From Rotaria sp. Silwood1 (lineage: Eukaryota; Rotifera; Eurotatoria; Philodinida; Philodinidae), in NCBI GenBank assembly GCA_905250075.1, contig CAJNOP010000022.1, forward strand, positions 1,947,981 through 2,011,980: a DNA stretch of 64,000 nucleotides, in the 5' to 3' direction. Shown here in pieces: positions 36,942 to 50,200 of the stretch. Each line of letters begins with the position of its first letter. Within the stretch, counting starts at the first letter, position 1. The translations under genes and the position numbers were made by a program. The notes under the pieces are model-generated. The model did not search any database, was not told the DNA's origin, and saw only the letters and a list, made by a program, of their open reading frames with translations.

Positions 36942-38663
36942 TTTTGTACATATTTACATAAGATGCAACAAATATAAAGCATTCATCCGATCTTAATCGT
37001 TCGGTATTAAACGACAGAAAAACAAAAACTACTGTTTAAAAATACATGTCACAATGATTCATTCATTTAGTTTCAATAAAAATTTTCTATCAATGAAGTC
37101 ATGTATATGTAGATGTCGTAAATAATGACTCAAAAATACGTTTGAGAAAAAGATTTCTGAATAGCTAAAATTGATAAACAATGAAATATAAATTTATTAA
37201 GTAAATTTTCAAATGCAAAAGGGAAAATAATTAGCAACCATCTTCATCAAGACTAATTAGCCTTTATGCTATTTTCTTTAAAATATTGGATTTCGAGATA
37301 TTCTAAATGAACCTTAGTATTGCTAAGTCTATTTTAAGCATTATACGAGTATGAATGCAGCTATTAGACTACTCGTCATATCCGCACCTTTTTCTTTAGT
37401 CGACTTTTAATTTTATATCCTGAAAAGTGTTGAATATATTTTGCAACTGAAAAATATTAAGATAGTTTCGTTAAGTTTGTGTTTGCTACACTGAGGTGAA
37501 AAAATGATCTCGATTGGCAGTGCTAGGCTTAATCATTGTTTTTGATTAGTTGGGTGTGAGGTGTGGATAGGTATAGATCACTGTTTTTCTACATGCTTTT
37601 GTTCAGACAACAGTTAGAGCGATCCGTCTGAATCTCTCTGTTTTTCGTCTCATTAAATTCTTTGAGATTAGAAGACTTTCGTCGCTAGGTATATAGATGG
37701 AACAATACTCTGAGACTGCTGGATTGTTCGGGATCTTTATCAATTCTCGGAAATTTTCTCGACCCATTTTGACTATTTCTTCAGATCGAAAAATGGATGT
37801 GGGCATGAGTGTAGGACCACTGTTAATGAACACCCTACACTCATACTCTAGCTTATGCTAATGTCAGATAGGGATTGACATAGAGCATCTAGGAAGAATA
37901 GCATAATAAAGCAGAGATATAAATAGTTTTCGAATCATTTTTATACGATTTCACATGAATATTAAAGTGTATGGAATAGTATGATAGGCATAAGCACCTG
38001 AACCCAATAGTGAATCTAGCAGAGCAGTACTGGGAGGAATCATTCCTTTTTTAAAAGATTTTTGTGGCCTTTTTTCTAGCAGAAAAAGCTTAAGAATGAG
38101 CTAATACTAATTGTGACAAGCTTTATAACAAGTTTTATGATCATGATCGACACTCTTCTCCGTCGAAGTGCTCCCAATCATAAAAGTCTTCCATCCACCA
38201 CTGGTTGACCTCTAAGCCTTGACATAAGGATGGTATGCCACGTTGTTTTTTGAAAGTTCGACTTACTCAATCGTAAAATTTTTACTGTTAATGGTTTGAA
38301 AATCTAGAAGTTCAGGTATATTCTCTAGTATGTAGGCTCTAAGATCTAGAAACGGTATTTAATCTATTTTAGCTTGAGCACGTCTCTGTTTGCCTGGAGC
38401 ATACTTTTAAAATCCTTGCCCCACTCATAGTACAGTATATTTCTTGTTTGTTTCGATTTGTTTTATACTTTTGACTCTTTTGTGAAAGACGGTTAATGGT
38501 TAGTGTTGAAATATATGATAGAAAAAGGAAAGACTTCACAGGAAGTTCAAGACGTATCAGTGATGTTTGATACCATCAGAGACTACCACTTATGCTGGAC
38601 AAAACAATAGGAAAAATCATAGTGTTGAACCTTTTAGATTTTCCAAAAGCCATTGTAGAATTT
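36942..38663. other. Intergenic with one short hairpin
   Basis: No gene supported. An 11-bp perfect inverted pair (ATGAGTGTAGG and its inverse) lies at about 37805-37844 around an 18-base loop. Confidence 0.4.
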
Positions 38664-38763
38664 NNNNNNNNNNNNNNNNNNNNNNNNNNNNNNNNNNNNN
38701 NNNNNNNNNNNNNNNNNNNNNNNNNNNNNNNNNNNNNNNNNNNNNNNNNNNNNNNNNNNNNNN
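38664..38763. other. Assembly gap of 100 N
   Basis: Exactly 100 undetermined bases, the usual placeholder for a gap of unknown size. The real distance across it is unknown, and open frames crossing it are meaningless. Confidence 0.99.
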
Positions 38764-41700
38764 TGCTAATTATCGTTGCAGTTGGTGATTTGAGCAATAC
38801 TTTCAAAATCTGTGTTTTCTTTCATACTCTTCTCAGAGTCATCTAATGCTCTTGTTACTTTGTCTGTTTGTCACTAAATAATTTTCTGCTATTATACGTG
38901 ATCGGTGTCATGCTAATCATAGATGCGACTATTGATGGCGATGTTTTCCATACCAATTTACTCTTTTAAAAACTATGAGAATATTCTTCCCAGATGAAAC
39001 AGTATTTTATGAAACACGATCTAAAAGGAATGTTGAAGTGTATAGACTAGAAATTTGGTTCACCTCTCCATCCAAAGACTATGACAGATCTTGTTGATAT
39101 GCGATCATAGACTATATATCAATAACGACTCGCTAGAATGTATCGACTAACTTTCTTATTGTACTTCTGGAGAATTCAGTGAAAGAAACGCGAAGAAACA
39201 TGTCCCTAGCTACGTAAAACAAAACAATGCACGTGTGATTAGCAGTAGAAGCTACATTGTGTATGACGCTTTAATTGCACTTAAATTGCACTGACAGCTT
39301 TTTACTACACAATGGCAAATGATAATGATAAAGCATACTATATGTAACTAATCTTTATACTTATGCTAAAATTTTGATTTGAAAATATATCGTAAAGAAG
39401 AATAAAAAGAAGAGTGATTGATTATTTGTTCATCTTTTATTCATCTCCTTTCATAGTATCATATTAAATAAAGAAAATATTTTTAAAAAGTCACAATAGA
39501 TAAATATAAATGAAGATCTTTTCAAAGTAAATTTATAAAACTCTCAGATAAAAATGAAAACGAATAATTGTTTTTCGACAAAGTTATTTTTATGATAAAA
39601 AATCAACTTGATTCTTCTATTAATAAAAATAAACTTTTGTATCATACATTTTTTTCGAGTAGGAACTAAGTTGTATTTTATTGCATTGTTTAATAAAACA
39701 TGAAATTATTACAATAAAAAAATTAATGTATAATCTAAATAATTGTGAAGAAATATTTCTTAGATATATGAAGATTCATACATCTTATTTTGCATTTTTT
39801 AGAATTGAAATTATTCAATTATGGGTAATTTTCGAACTTTTCTTATATTCATTACGAGTTTATTTCGAAAAAAATCTAAAAAGAATAGTAAAGACTTTAC
39901 AAGATTTTTCCTGCTAAATGGCATTATTTTCTAATTTGCGTCTTTGTATTCCATGACACTTGAAGAAAAAAAACTTCTGAAAAGATATTTTTTTAATTTA
40001 CTCCATTATTAAATTCTAATAGTTAAACAAAAACAATTCAACGCTATGAAAGAAAATTCTTGTAGAATTTCTTCAACCATTTCATTTATCACACTATCCT
40101 CACATTGCAAATAATGGACACGAGTTTCCCATCAACATCAGTCCTAACTGAAAATGATGAGAAAATCCTCATGCATTATATGTGATTACAACGATAAATT
40201 GGTTCATTATTTAATTGTACAATAACTTTCGTCAGGATACTATTTTTTCTACTGATTCGACCGTTACAAATATGGTGAGGGTATACAATTTGCATAAAGT
40301 ATACTATCATCAGTATTTATGAAAGCGACATTTTCCAGTAAGAGTCAGTTATTTCAAGAGAAAATAGGAGTTGCACCAGAGTCTTTTTTAACTTGAACTA
40401 TTATTGACGGTGGGGTATCTTTTCATAATATTGAAACTGCATTAGTACTTAACAGTATCTGGCGACGCCATACAATGGGCTGTTGGACTTGAGTCTGAAT
40501 TTAGACCCAAAAGGATACTCAATTTTGAATAGAAATGAGTGTTTAGGTGACTTAAGAATTATTCATTCATGTCTATAAGTATAAACTCCCTTTTTGGATG
40601 ACGGAGCTAGAGAGACTTAAGAACTATTTACCAGTATGTATATATATATGGTTTTCAGTTATACGTAACTGTAAAACTTCTCTACCTCTCTTCCTTCACT
40701 TAGTCCCATCATCAAAAAAAGTGGGATATATATATATATATGTAAAAGGGAATGAAAATTTCTAACGACATAGTAGATGCACCATGAAAAGAATAGAGAA
40801 TATGAAGTGTGTCCATATACATGTGTAATAATAACTTGTTCGAAGCATCTCATTAAATAAATAAGGATTCCGTTGACTTAGGATTCATGTAATGTCTGTT
40901 ATATTTTTGTTGCATGGCATGGCCTTCTGCCTCAGGGTTTCGTTGATAAACAAATGTTTTTTTCAAGACCCTAGATTTCCGTCGTTTCAAAATAGTTACT
41001 ATAGTTTTTTTCGACATTCAATTTGAAAGGAACAATTCCAGAGACTTCGATTCGGCTTGCAAAGTAGTATATTAGACAGAAAAAATTGAACATTCAGTGG
41101 AGAGTTAAACAAGTCGCAACGCAGAGCGTTCCTTATCATTTTCCAGCAGTGTCAATGAGCTCTAGACATCTTGCACAACCAGCATGACTTCTAATATTCT
41201 CTCTCTTGAAGACTCATTACTTTTCTCTTTAATTCAACAGTATTTCCTCTATGCTGCACTATCATGTGGTCGACAACAGTGTTGTTTACGAAAAAAAGAA
41301 TTAATTTTACTCTTAAACTTGTAACAACAATTATTGAAATGACTGTTACTCAATCGTTTTCTCATAAAATATTTAGAATATATGAGTTGTAAGAATATGA
41401 CATTTAACGCAAGTTTTACACAGTCATAAAAGATATCACTCTCATTGAAAAAGTTGTGGTCCTGAATTCAGTAGAAATTAGTACCCAGACGATCTTGCCC
41501 ATATCGAGTTATTACTATTAGAAACTCCAAGAATTATATGAATTTTTGCATTATATATCTTCGTAGATCCGACGAGTTCCAAATATGTGATAGATTTTTT
41601 AAGAAAACACCTTTAATGATTAAGAAACATAAATAAATCCTATTTTTAACTAGTACTCCTAGCTTGTTATCAATAAACATTGAAATAACATTAATTAATC

Positions 41701-43559
41701 TAGAATGATTTATGTATTCTTATCTATTCATCAGTCATTAGATGAGAGCTAATAACGCATGATTTAAAAAAAATAAAACAAATCATTTGATTAACGATCA
41801 ACATATATGTTGGTACCCATCACTATTGTTATTAATAATTTCTTTAAATATTTTTTTCTACATCTAATGAAATTCTTTATACTAATGACAAATAGGTGTT
41901 CTCTTCTTTCATTGCTAATATTATTGTTCACTTTTCTCCTATTGAATATATATAATTGATTATCGCTAATATTTTTCTAGAATGTTCGAATTCTGTTTTT
42001 AGTAACCAATTATCTATGTAATGATACTTATTTGCTTGTGATAGTTCTTCTCGTTAACTATATGTCAACCGTAACAAAATCTATAGATATACAATATATA
42101 ATCTTGAGATGCATTATCAATAGACTGATGATTTCTTAAATTTGTTGTCAGAGTTGTGATTCTGTTAACGAGTTTTTCTTATGGTTGATATTCTAAGCTT
42201 TTTTCCTGTTTGTTGATGATGACAATAATATCTAGAGTATCTTATATTTTTTAGGCTTCTTTTTTTTCTCATTTACCGACTCTGAGGAGAATTGACGATA
42301 CAACTATAATATGTATAAATATATATGCAGCTGCCTTTTCTATATCATTGATATACGTTAAAAAAAACTCGATGTAGTAAATGATAGTTGTCCCTGGAGC
42401 TCGTTTGCCAATCGTCCTAATGTCAGCGTGTATCTATCATAACTGTATATGTAAGATACAACGTATATTCTTTTCTCTCTTTTTTTTTTGTTCTCTCTTT
42501 TCCTTTTCCATTTCAATGGTCCATTCATCTTCATCAATGATAATACGCAATATACCCAACAATGAAAAATGTCCTTATAGATTTGTAGACATCATTTTTT
42601 TGAATAGACTTTTTTTTATTAAAAAAGATACAGGACATTTTTAAAGTTTAGTTTATTTTTCTCTTTTTAATTTAAAGAAAATGTTTCATTGAGGGAAAAT
42701 TATCTCTAGATGAATGATGCTCAATTTTTTATGAACGATATTTGAAAATTTTTCTAATTTAACTTAAAAGTGAGTACTTCTACTCTCAAAGATTGCATTT
42801 TTTTTTCTTAAACTTTTTCTTGTCTCACTATAATGTGTTAAACAGAACTACTATTGAACAATTTTTGATGGAAGTTACAGAAAAAAAAAAACTAAAAGCA
42901 TTTCTTTTTACGTAACAGAAGACAGCTGTTCTACCGTTTTTTCTTTTTTCTTTTGTTGTAAATGAGAATATGCGTGATATGTACGTCATGAACGGATGGA
43001 TGCGTTACACTTGGTCTAATATTTCTATGTACTTAAATCATCCGAATGTGGTAATCAACCTATTAATTTATCTAAATTCATAGTTTCTTGTTTTTTCTCT
43101 AAGAGAATACTTTTTGTTCCCAAGGTCTTATGTCAAGAATAACAGAGAGAAGGTACGATATTGCTTTATGGGCTTTTCCTTCTTCTGCTTTTCCTCAACA
43201 GGCTTCTGTTCTTTATTCTTGTTCTTTTCCAGCATCATTCGTTCGGTCCTTCTAGTTTTTTTCTATCAATTCTTTTTTTTTTAGTCGTTTTCTTTCCAAT
43301 AATGGTTCTATGCATTCATCATGTATCTGCCTTTCAATTGCTTCTATAGTTCTTCTAAAGCTCATGATACATATTTATACGTCAAACCCATTGACTTTTT
43401 TAGAAAAGTCATTGACAATTTGCCTTTTAATACAAGTATATCAAAAGACAGCATAATGGTTAAAAAAAAACATTGGTAATATCTATGGATTTGTTTGGTA
43501 AATAGGTAGATCTATGGAACAATATGAGAAGAATGGTATGCAGATCTGTATGAAAATAT
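38764..43559. other. Gene-poor AT-rich intergenic region
   Basis: Only short unsupported frames are present. A TA microsatellite lies at about 40728-40742. No RNA gene or transposon ends were recognised. Confidence 0.4.
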
Positions 43560-45535
43560 GTTATCTTAGTTTAGAAATAGATTTATTATTTGTACGCGAA
43601 TATAAAGAGAAGCGATGATAAGCCTAATAAAAATAAAAACAACGAAATCGCTCGTGCGTTTGCGTCTCTTAGCCAAAATAGATGGCTTCGTCTTGCGTCG
43701 CCTTCTGTCTTTATTATCGGTGTGCGTGTTTTTTAATCTAATCACATATAGACGAAACGCAATGCGCACTCGCGTCAGTCTTCGTAGTTGATGATTGTAA
43801 GCGGAATAGGCAACAACAGTGCTATAGCGCTCGATGGTGCAATCACAATGTAAGAGAAAGCAGTCAGTTCGCGCTTGAATAAGATGCAGTAACGACAACA
43901 TCAAGGAAAGAGAGAAAGACCATTTTTCTCTCTTAGCATCGTCAAGCATCTTTTGTTCTGTCCGCGGAACGAAAGGGCCTGAATGTATTTCTCCTCCTTC
44001 TCTCGATCTTGTGCACGTCGTCGTTGTTATTATGTAGTGGCAGTGGCCCATTCATTCTCGTTTGTAGGGCAATGTCTGTTGACTACGCGAGCGCACGGCT
44101 CTCTTGTTGAGTAAGTTGCTGTATTCCTTTTCTTTCGTTCTGTCTTTCTCTTCTTCCTTTTTTCCTTGTTTCTATTTTCTTTTTTTTTTTACTATTTGCG
44201 TTACAACAACCATGTATGAGTATGTGTGGTTGTAACAGCAGCATCAGCTCGTTTTTGTTACTGGACGCCCACTCAACGACGACGACGAGAAAAAGTATAG
44301 TACATATATATGCAAACGTACGAACAAATAAGAAAAAAGACTAGCCTATTCGATAACTGCCGTACTTTTTTTATCTATAGTACTATCAACTACCATGCTC
44401 GAGAAGCATCTTTTTTCAAAAGAAAAAGAATACACATGGAATAAGATTTAAATTATTTGTATGTGATTGTATTCATTCAAAACACGAAGATCTTCATAAT
44501 TATTTTTATTATATTATACATGCTTTTGGTATGATGGCAAAGAAAAAAAAAGGTTATCATCATCAGTTCAACAAGCAGCATGTCTTAACTCTACGCCAAT
44601 ATAAAGGTTAATTTTTGTCTGTTACGCCATACCATTGATTCATTTATTGATCGAAAAATCAATCAAAATACATATATATATATATATATGTATAAATATG
44701 TATATGGTTCACTCATCTCGATTACATTAGTTTTTATTATCGTATACTTGACGAAATATTAGAGGGTGATTATATTCGTTCTTTTGTAGGTTTTTTTTCT
44801 CCTTTTCATCTATCATCAACCTTCATTTACCTGGTAGTGATGGTAGACCGATAAGAGAGAGAGGGAGAAAAAGCGAATATAAGAGAAACTAAGATAAAAT
44901 TGCAGCTGACGCATGTGCCTCCAGCGGCCTTGTGTATCGTTCGGATTTTTTCATTGCATGATCATCACATCAAATTCGTTTTTCGTCGTCATCGTCAATA
45001 ATATAGACCTTCTTTTCATTCTCTACTAGAATCATCAATGTCGATTCTCGTTTTTTTTTGCTTTGGTCGACGCACAGTACTCCTTCGTTTCTTTCTATTC
45101 GCTTCCCTTCTCTCTCTTATTTTTTTTTTATTATTATTATTCTCTCTGCTCTATCGGTAACGACACGACAACATCGTCGTTTTTATCTCGACTCTTGGTG
45201 AAGGTAGACGATTTTAGAAGGTTGATGAGATGGCATACGAGAACGCACATATATTGATAAAGGACATCGCCATCCATCATACTAAATAATAAAAAAAGCA
45301 GCTGATGAGCAGTCGCGTCCTTCGTTATATCGTCGCTTTGGCGCCAGTCGAAGCTAATCGAACTAGTATGGACTATCAGTTGACTGACACGTAACAGTAA
45401 CGTAAGCTTATGTACAAAGACAAAAAATAATTTGCTTGTGCTAGCACTCTGCTTATTAACTATGATTATGCTTTCTATTAGCACGATTCTATGACGTTAA
45501 CACTCTTATGGATAAAATTAAAGGAAATGAGACAA
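43560..45535. promoter_or_regulatory. Less AT-rich, promoter-like tract with an orphan first exon
   Basis: Base composition changes here: CG-containing words (CGTCG, GACGACGACG), pyrimidine runs and TCTCT tracts resemble the tract just upstream of the alpha-tubulin start. At its right end ATGGATAAAATTAAAGGAAA opens an exon (45508-45535) followed by a strong GTAAGT donor. I could not find the next exon. The 161-codon minus-strand frame at 43566-44051 is best explained by composition. Confidence 0.35.
44672..44690. repeat. TA microsatellite
   Basis: An uninterrupted run of alternating T and A inside the 43.6-45.5 kb tract. Confidence 0.8.
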
Positions 45536-47226
45536 GTAAGTATCAATGATAAAATAGGTCTTTTCTTTACTTTAGAAATTATATACTAATATACCGATGT
45601 GTTGTCTCGAATCTGACTAGTTTTGCAATCTGCTCGATATCAAAGTGCAGGTGCTGGCTTCTCAGATACCTGACGCATATCGGAAACGACGATTTAATCA
45701 ATTTATATATAAGTTCTTCTTGAGATTACACTGTGTGTTTTTCTTTTTGTTATTTATATGACTGTTATATGTTTTGTATTTTTTATTATTATTATGAAAT
45801 AAAATATTTATTGATTAATTTAGAAATCAGAAAAGAATATTGTAAAACGTTAGAAAAAAAAAAACAAAAATTAGTTTTGGTGAAGATAAATATTAAAAAG
45901 TAGAAAGCCTCAAATGAAAATGCAATATCAATAGATTGTAAAAAACGTCTTTCCATTTTCTGATAAGTATTGTCATCATAGCAACTATTAAATTTTAATG
46001 TATTTGTTTTTATAAATCCTTGCGATTAAGAAAATATCAAGTATCAAGACAAATAGGATAAATTGAAGAGAGTAAAACATATGATCTAGTGACTGATGCA
46101 TCGAATACGCTTATCTTTTATTAATGATTTCAAAATGCACTGTGAGATAAGTTTTTTTTATGACTGGGCTTTTATATCAAGATTTAAATACATTCAGAAA
46201 CAGTGTAATTTGAATAATATTTCAGCTAAATAGTATGCAAGTCATTTTTAGAGAAACTAATAGATGACACTCTGTGTAAATTATCTACCAAGGTCGAAAA
46301 ATACGTTCCATATACGGCTGTTTACGGTTAAAAAAAACTACATGTAAACGGGCCGTATACCATCCTAATACTGGATGTAGAAATACAGCCGTGTCATAGT
46401 AAGATTACACTATATATACGGCAGTATACGGCGAAAATTGGTCTGTTTACTACCTTAAAGCTGCCGCTTTAGCATCGTTTACTGAAGGAAAATGTGCCAT
46501 AAACGATATGCATTTTCATCGATCTGGATATGGCAAAGATAAAATATTATACGATCAAAATGCATGAAAATTTGTTAACTCTTAAAAATTCTCGGACGTG
46601 ACTCGAGATCACGATGTCTTGAATTTGCAAGCGAGTATGCTTAACCCAACTGTATTAGCCAGATCGACTGTTTTTGCTGTAGGTTTCGAATTTGGTTATT
46701 TTGTTATAAAGATGGCGCTAGATAATGGCACTCATACAATAGAAAAAATAGAAACGGTCAAGATGAAAATATGCTTTAACGACGTTGTAAACTAAGCGTA
46801 ATTTTTATGTGAGATTATCTTTTTAAATAATCAAGTTATACAAGGATCTGAACAAGTGCATCAATAGATTCATTTTCGAAATAATAGAACGAGCCATCCT
46901 CATCAATTCATAGATCAATAAAATAAATTTATCTAACCTCTTGTCTGCACTAGAAAAACATACTACTGATGCTAAATTAGGTAATATGATTGATGTTTTC
47001 ATCTAGCAACACCAATCAGATTGCTTAATTCAATGTTAAATGAAATATTCTAGCATAGACAAGAACTAGCGAAAGACAAACATATGACTAATTAAATGTT
47101 TATAAAATAGACGAATCATATTCAAGAATTGAATCATTTCATTGCTTGACAGACATTCACAGACACACAAGCTTGGTTGCTTTCATTTGTTTTATGTTTA
47201 TCCTAGAAGATTGATTTTGTGTAACA
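45536..47226. other. Intergenic with a hairpin and coding-like relics
   Basis: It holds an imperfect palindrome at 46311-46360, a weak tRNA-like segment on the minus strand at about 46600-46670, and a coding-like segment with stops at about 46880-47120 (L-L-S-A-L-E-K-H-T-T-D-A-K-L-G-N-M-I-D-V-F-I). No intact gene is visible. Confidence 0.35.
46311..46360. repeat. Imperfect palindrome with TATACGGC/GCCGTATA arms
   Basis: TATACGGCTGTTTAC is followed 17 bases later by its near-inverse GTAAACGGGCCGTATAC. Two further ATACGGC words follow at about 46413-46434. Confidence 0.55.
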
Positions 47227-50200
47227 ATGGTCTTTTTGATATCAACACTTGAAGCATATTTTGCATTTCTCGATAAAATCGAACCAAAAATTTTATTCTA
47301 TGGATTATTATCTTTTACATGGATTGTTTCCATTTGGGAACATTATCTATCATATCGACAAGTATATTGAAATATTTTCGAAAGTAAAATTTATTTTTTT
47401 TATTTTGTTTTTCTAATTTAAATAGTATTGTAATTATAAACGCCATCGAACTGTTCCAAATGAATTAGCCGATGTAATGACAAGTGAAGAATTGAATAAA
47501 GCTCGTTCATATGCTATTGATAAAATGCGTTATAATGAAATTCATTCATTATTTAATGAAATTGAAACAACAGTAAAATAATTTCAATATTTATCGATTG
47601 TTTTTATTTTAATATTTATAATAGATTTTATTATTAATTGGTATTTTACCATGGTTATGGTCAACATCAGGAAATATATTATCAAAATATGATTATAATA
47701 ATCATGAAATCTTACAATCAATTGTTTTTCTTAGTATAATTATGATTTATTCCACTATAACAGGTATTCCATGGTCATATTATTATCATTTTGTTCTTGA
47801 AGAAAAACATGGATTTAATAAACAAGTAAATTTCATTTTATTGACATAAAAAGAAAATTATATTTTATTAAAAATATTCATATTTATTTAGACAATTGGT
47901 TTTTTTATTAAAGATACTATAAAAAAATTGCTTGTTACATTTGTATTAATGTTACCAATTTTTTCTCTTTTAATTAAAATAATTCAAATAGGTGGGGATT
48001 ATTTTTTTGTTTATGCTTGGCTATTTATTACAATTATGTCATTGGTAATTATATTTGAATAATAATAAAAGAAATTCATTCTTTTTTTTTTTGTCTCTAT
48101 TATGTAGATTATTGCATTCATTTATCCAAATTATATTGCACCATTATTTGATCGTTATGATCCATTACGTGAAGGAGAATTACGTTCAAGTATTGAACGA
48201 CTTGCTGAACAAATTAAATTTCCACTTGCAAAAATTTATGTTGTCGAAGGTTAGTTTTGAAGAGATATGGTTAGAGTTTCAGAAAAGAAAAATTTTTGCC
48301 AGTATCAACATATAAGAAAGTAAAATTCTAGCTAATCTCAGTAATTATTCAAGGATTAAGAAGAAATTCGAAGAAAATTTTAAAACAAATTTCAGGAATT
48401 ATCGAGACAGGATTTTGTCGGATTAGATGACTTATCTTGAACCAGATTACCATGTATATAGTTTTATAGAATAATTTACCATGCGTCGAACAATATATAA
48501 TAAATCAAGTTGTTATGAAAACTTTTGTGTACTGAAGTTTCATATACTAGTTATAATCTTTGAGAAATAGATATGTGGTACTACTCATAAACACTGTGAT
48601 CCCTAAGATGAACTTATACAAATTTGGTTTTTAAATTCATTCTCATACAGTTATCGGGCACTTGAATTTATATAATTAAGAATTTTCATTGTCGCTTTGT
48701 TCATGCTTACAAATGGTCTACCAAGTCGAAACTTTCTCAAAAACTGTACACTCTCAGGCTCTATGTGTTTCGCATATAGCATCTTTTGAAAAAGCAATAA
48801 TTCATTGTCAGTCGATATATTGACAATAGTTACGATTGTATTAAAGATTTTCATTTACTACTAATTGCCATAACGTTGCTGATGAACTGATATAAATAAT
48901 CTCTTTATAAACGCAAAAAACTTTTTCGACCATCAGATTTCTGAAGAGAAGCACGAGTATAGGATTGTAGAAAAGAGATCTGCTATTATTTTTTATTTCT
49001 TTTTCAAATATTTATTCCACGTATTCCAGTTTGATTTATGCATGAAATTCTAGAAGAATGAAATCATATCTCGTGTTTATTTCAAACATAAATTTTTTCA
49101 TATTGTCACAGCTACTCCAGTGGTTTGGAGGTCAAACAATAAAGAAGTTATTTATATCGGTTCATCCTAGATACTACGTTAATTATCGGTGTACAAAAAT
49201 TTTTAATTGGATCCTTAAGTATTGTTAATATGCCGATCCTTTCATATAGAAAAATAGACTGTTGAAAGTGATAATCTTGAAAATTGATAATTATCTTCTG
49301 TTATTTCGGAAGATGTTATGTGTGAAACGTAGACAACTCGATAGTGTGCAACTATTGAGAAATTTCCACATTGATATTCACTTATTCTGTGGTATAGAGT
49401 TGAAGCTTTTGAAATATCATATAGTCAAGCAATGATCTACATCTTTGAAAATGGATTATTTAACATTCATAACTGTATCGAATTGGATTTAAAAATAAAA
49501 TTTGTATAAGTTCATATTGGAGACTGTAATGTTTATGAGTACCATATACTTATTTCTCAAGGGTTATAATCTGTATATGAATCATCGGCACATCAAAATT
49601 TTCATAAAACTTGATTTCTTATGTACCATTAGATGGGCTGTGAATAGCTCTACAATAATTATATGTATAGTATCCAGGTTCAAGATAGGTTACCAAGTCC
49701 AGCAAGGTCATTTCGATGTTTTCTAGTAAATTTCAGTATTTAATTTTTGTTTTCGAAAATTATTGAAATTTTTATATGCAATATATCATACTAGTTGGTT
49801 GAAAGTATTGAAGGCTCTACTCTCAGATTACATGAGTTTTCAGAAATGAATAGAAAATTGGCGACAAGTCTCATAGTTTTGAGGATGAGCTTGTATATTT
49901 CTTTAATCTTATAATTCACATTTATTTATAGTTCCTTTGGAACTTCTTCTTTTATAAATCAATAATTAAAAAACTTTCTGAAAATTACCTTTACATGTTC
50001 TAGTAATTTCAGAAATTTGAAGATATAGCTAACTGTTCGAAAGTTTTATTGCAAGAACTCATTTGAAACGAGATTGCTTTATTTATGAAATTATTTTTCT
50101 TAATTTTTTTAATGATCTTATTTGAGATCGATGGAGAGAATATTCTCATCATTTTTGTCAGAAGAGTTAATTTTCATATTTATTTCAATGAAATGAAACA

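Noticed and set aside
38567..38846. Three open frames across the N run
   Set aside because: They exist only because N codons contain no stops.
43566..44051. 161-codon minus-strand open frame
   Set aside because: It lies in a tract of altered composition where stops are rarer, has no recognisable domain and no splice context, and its composition (Arg/Thr/Leu) follows the local repeats.
46600..46670. Functional tRNA gene on the minus strand
   Set aside because: The A- and B-box words are present but the T-arm and anticodon stem do not pair in the canonical way, so it is kept only as a possible SINE.
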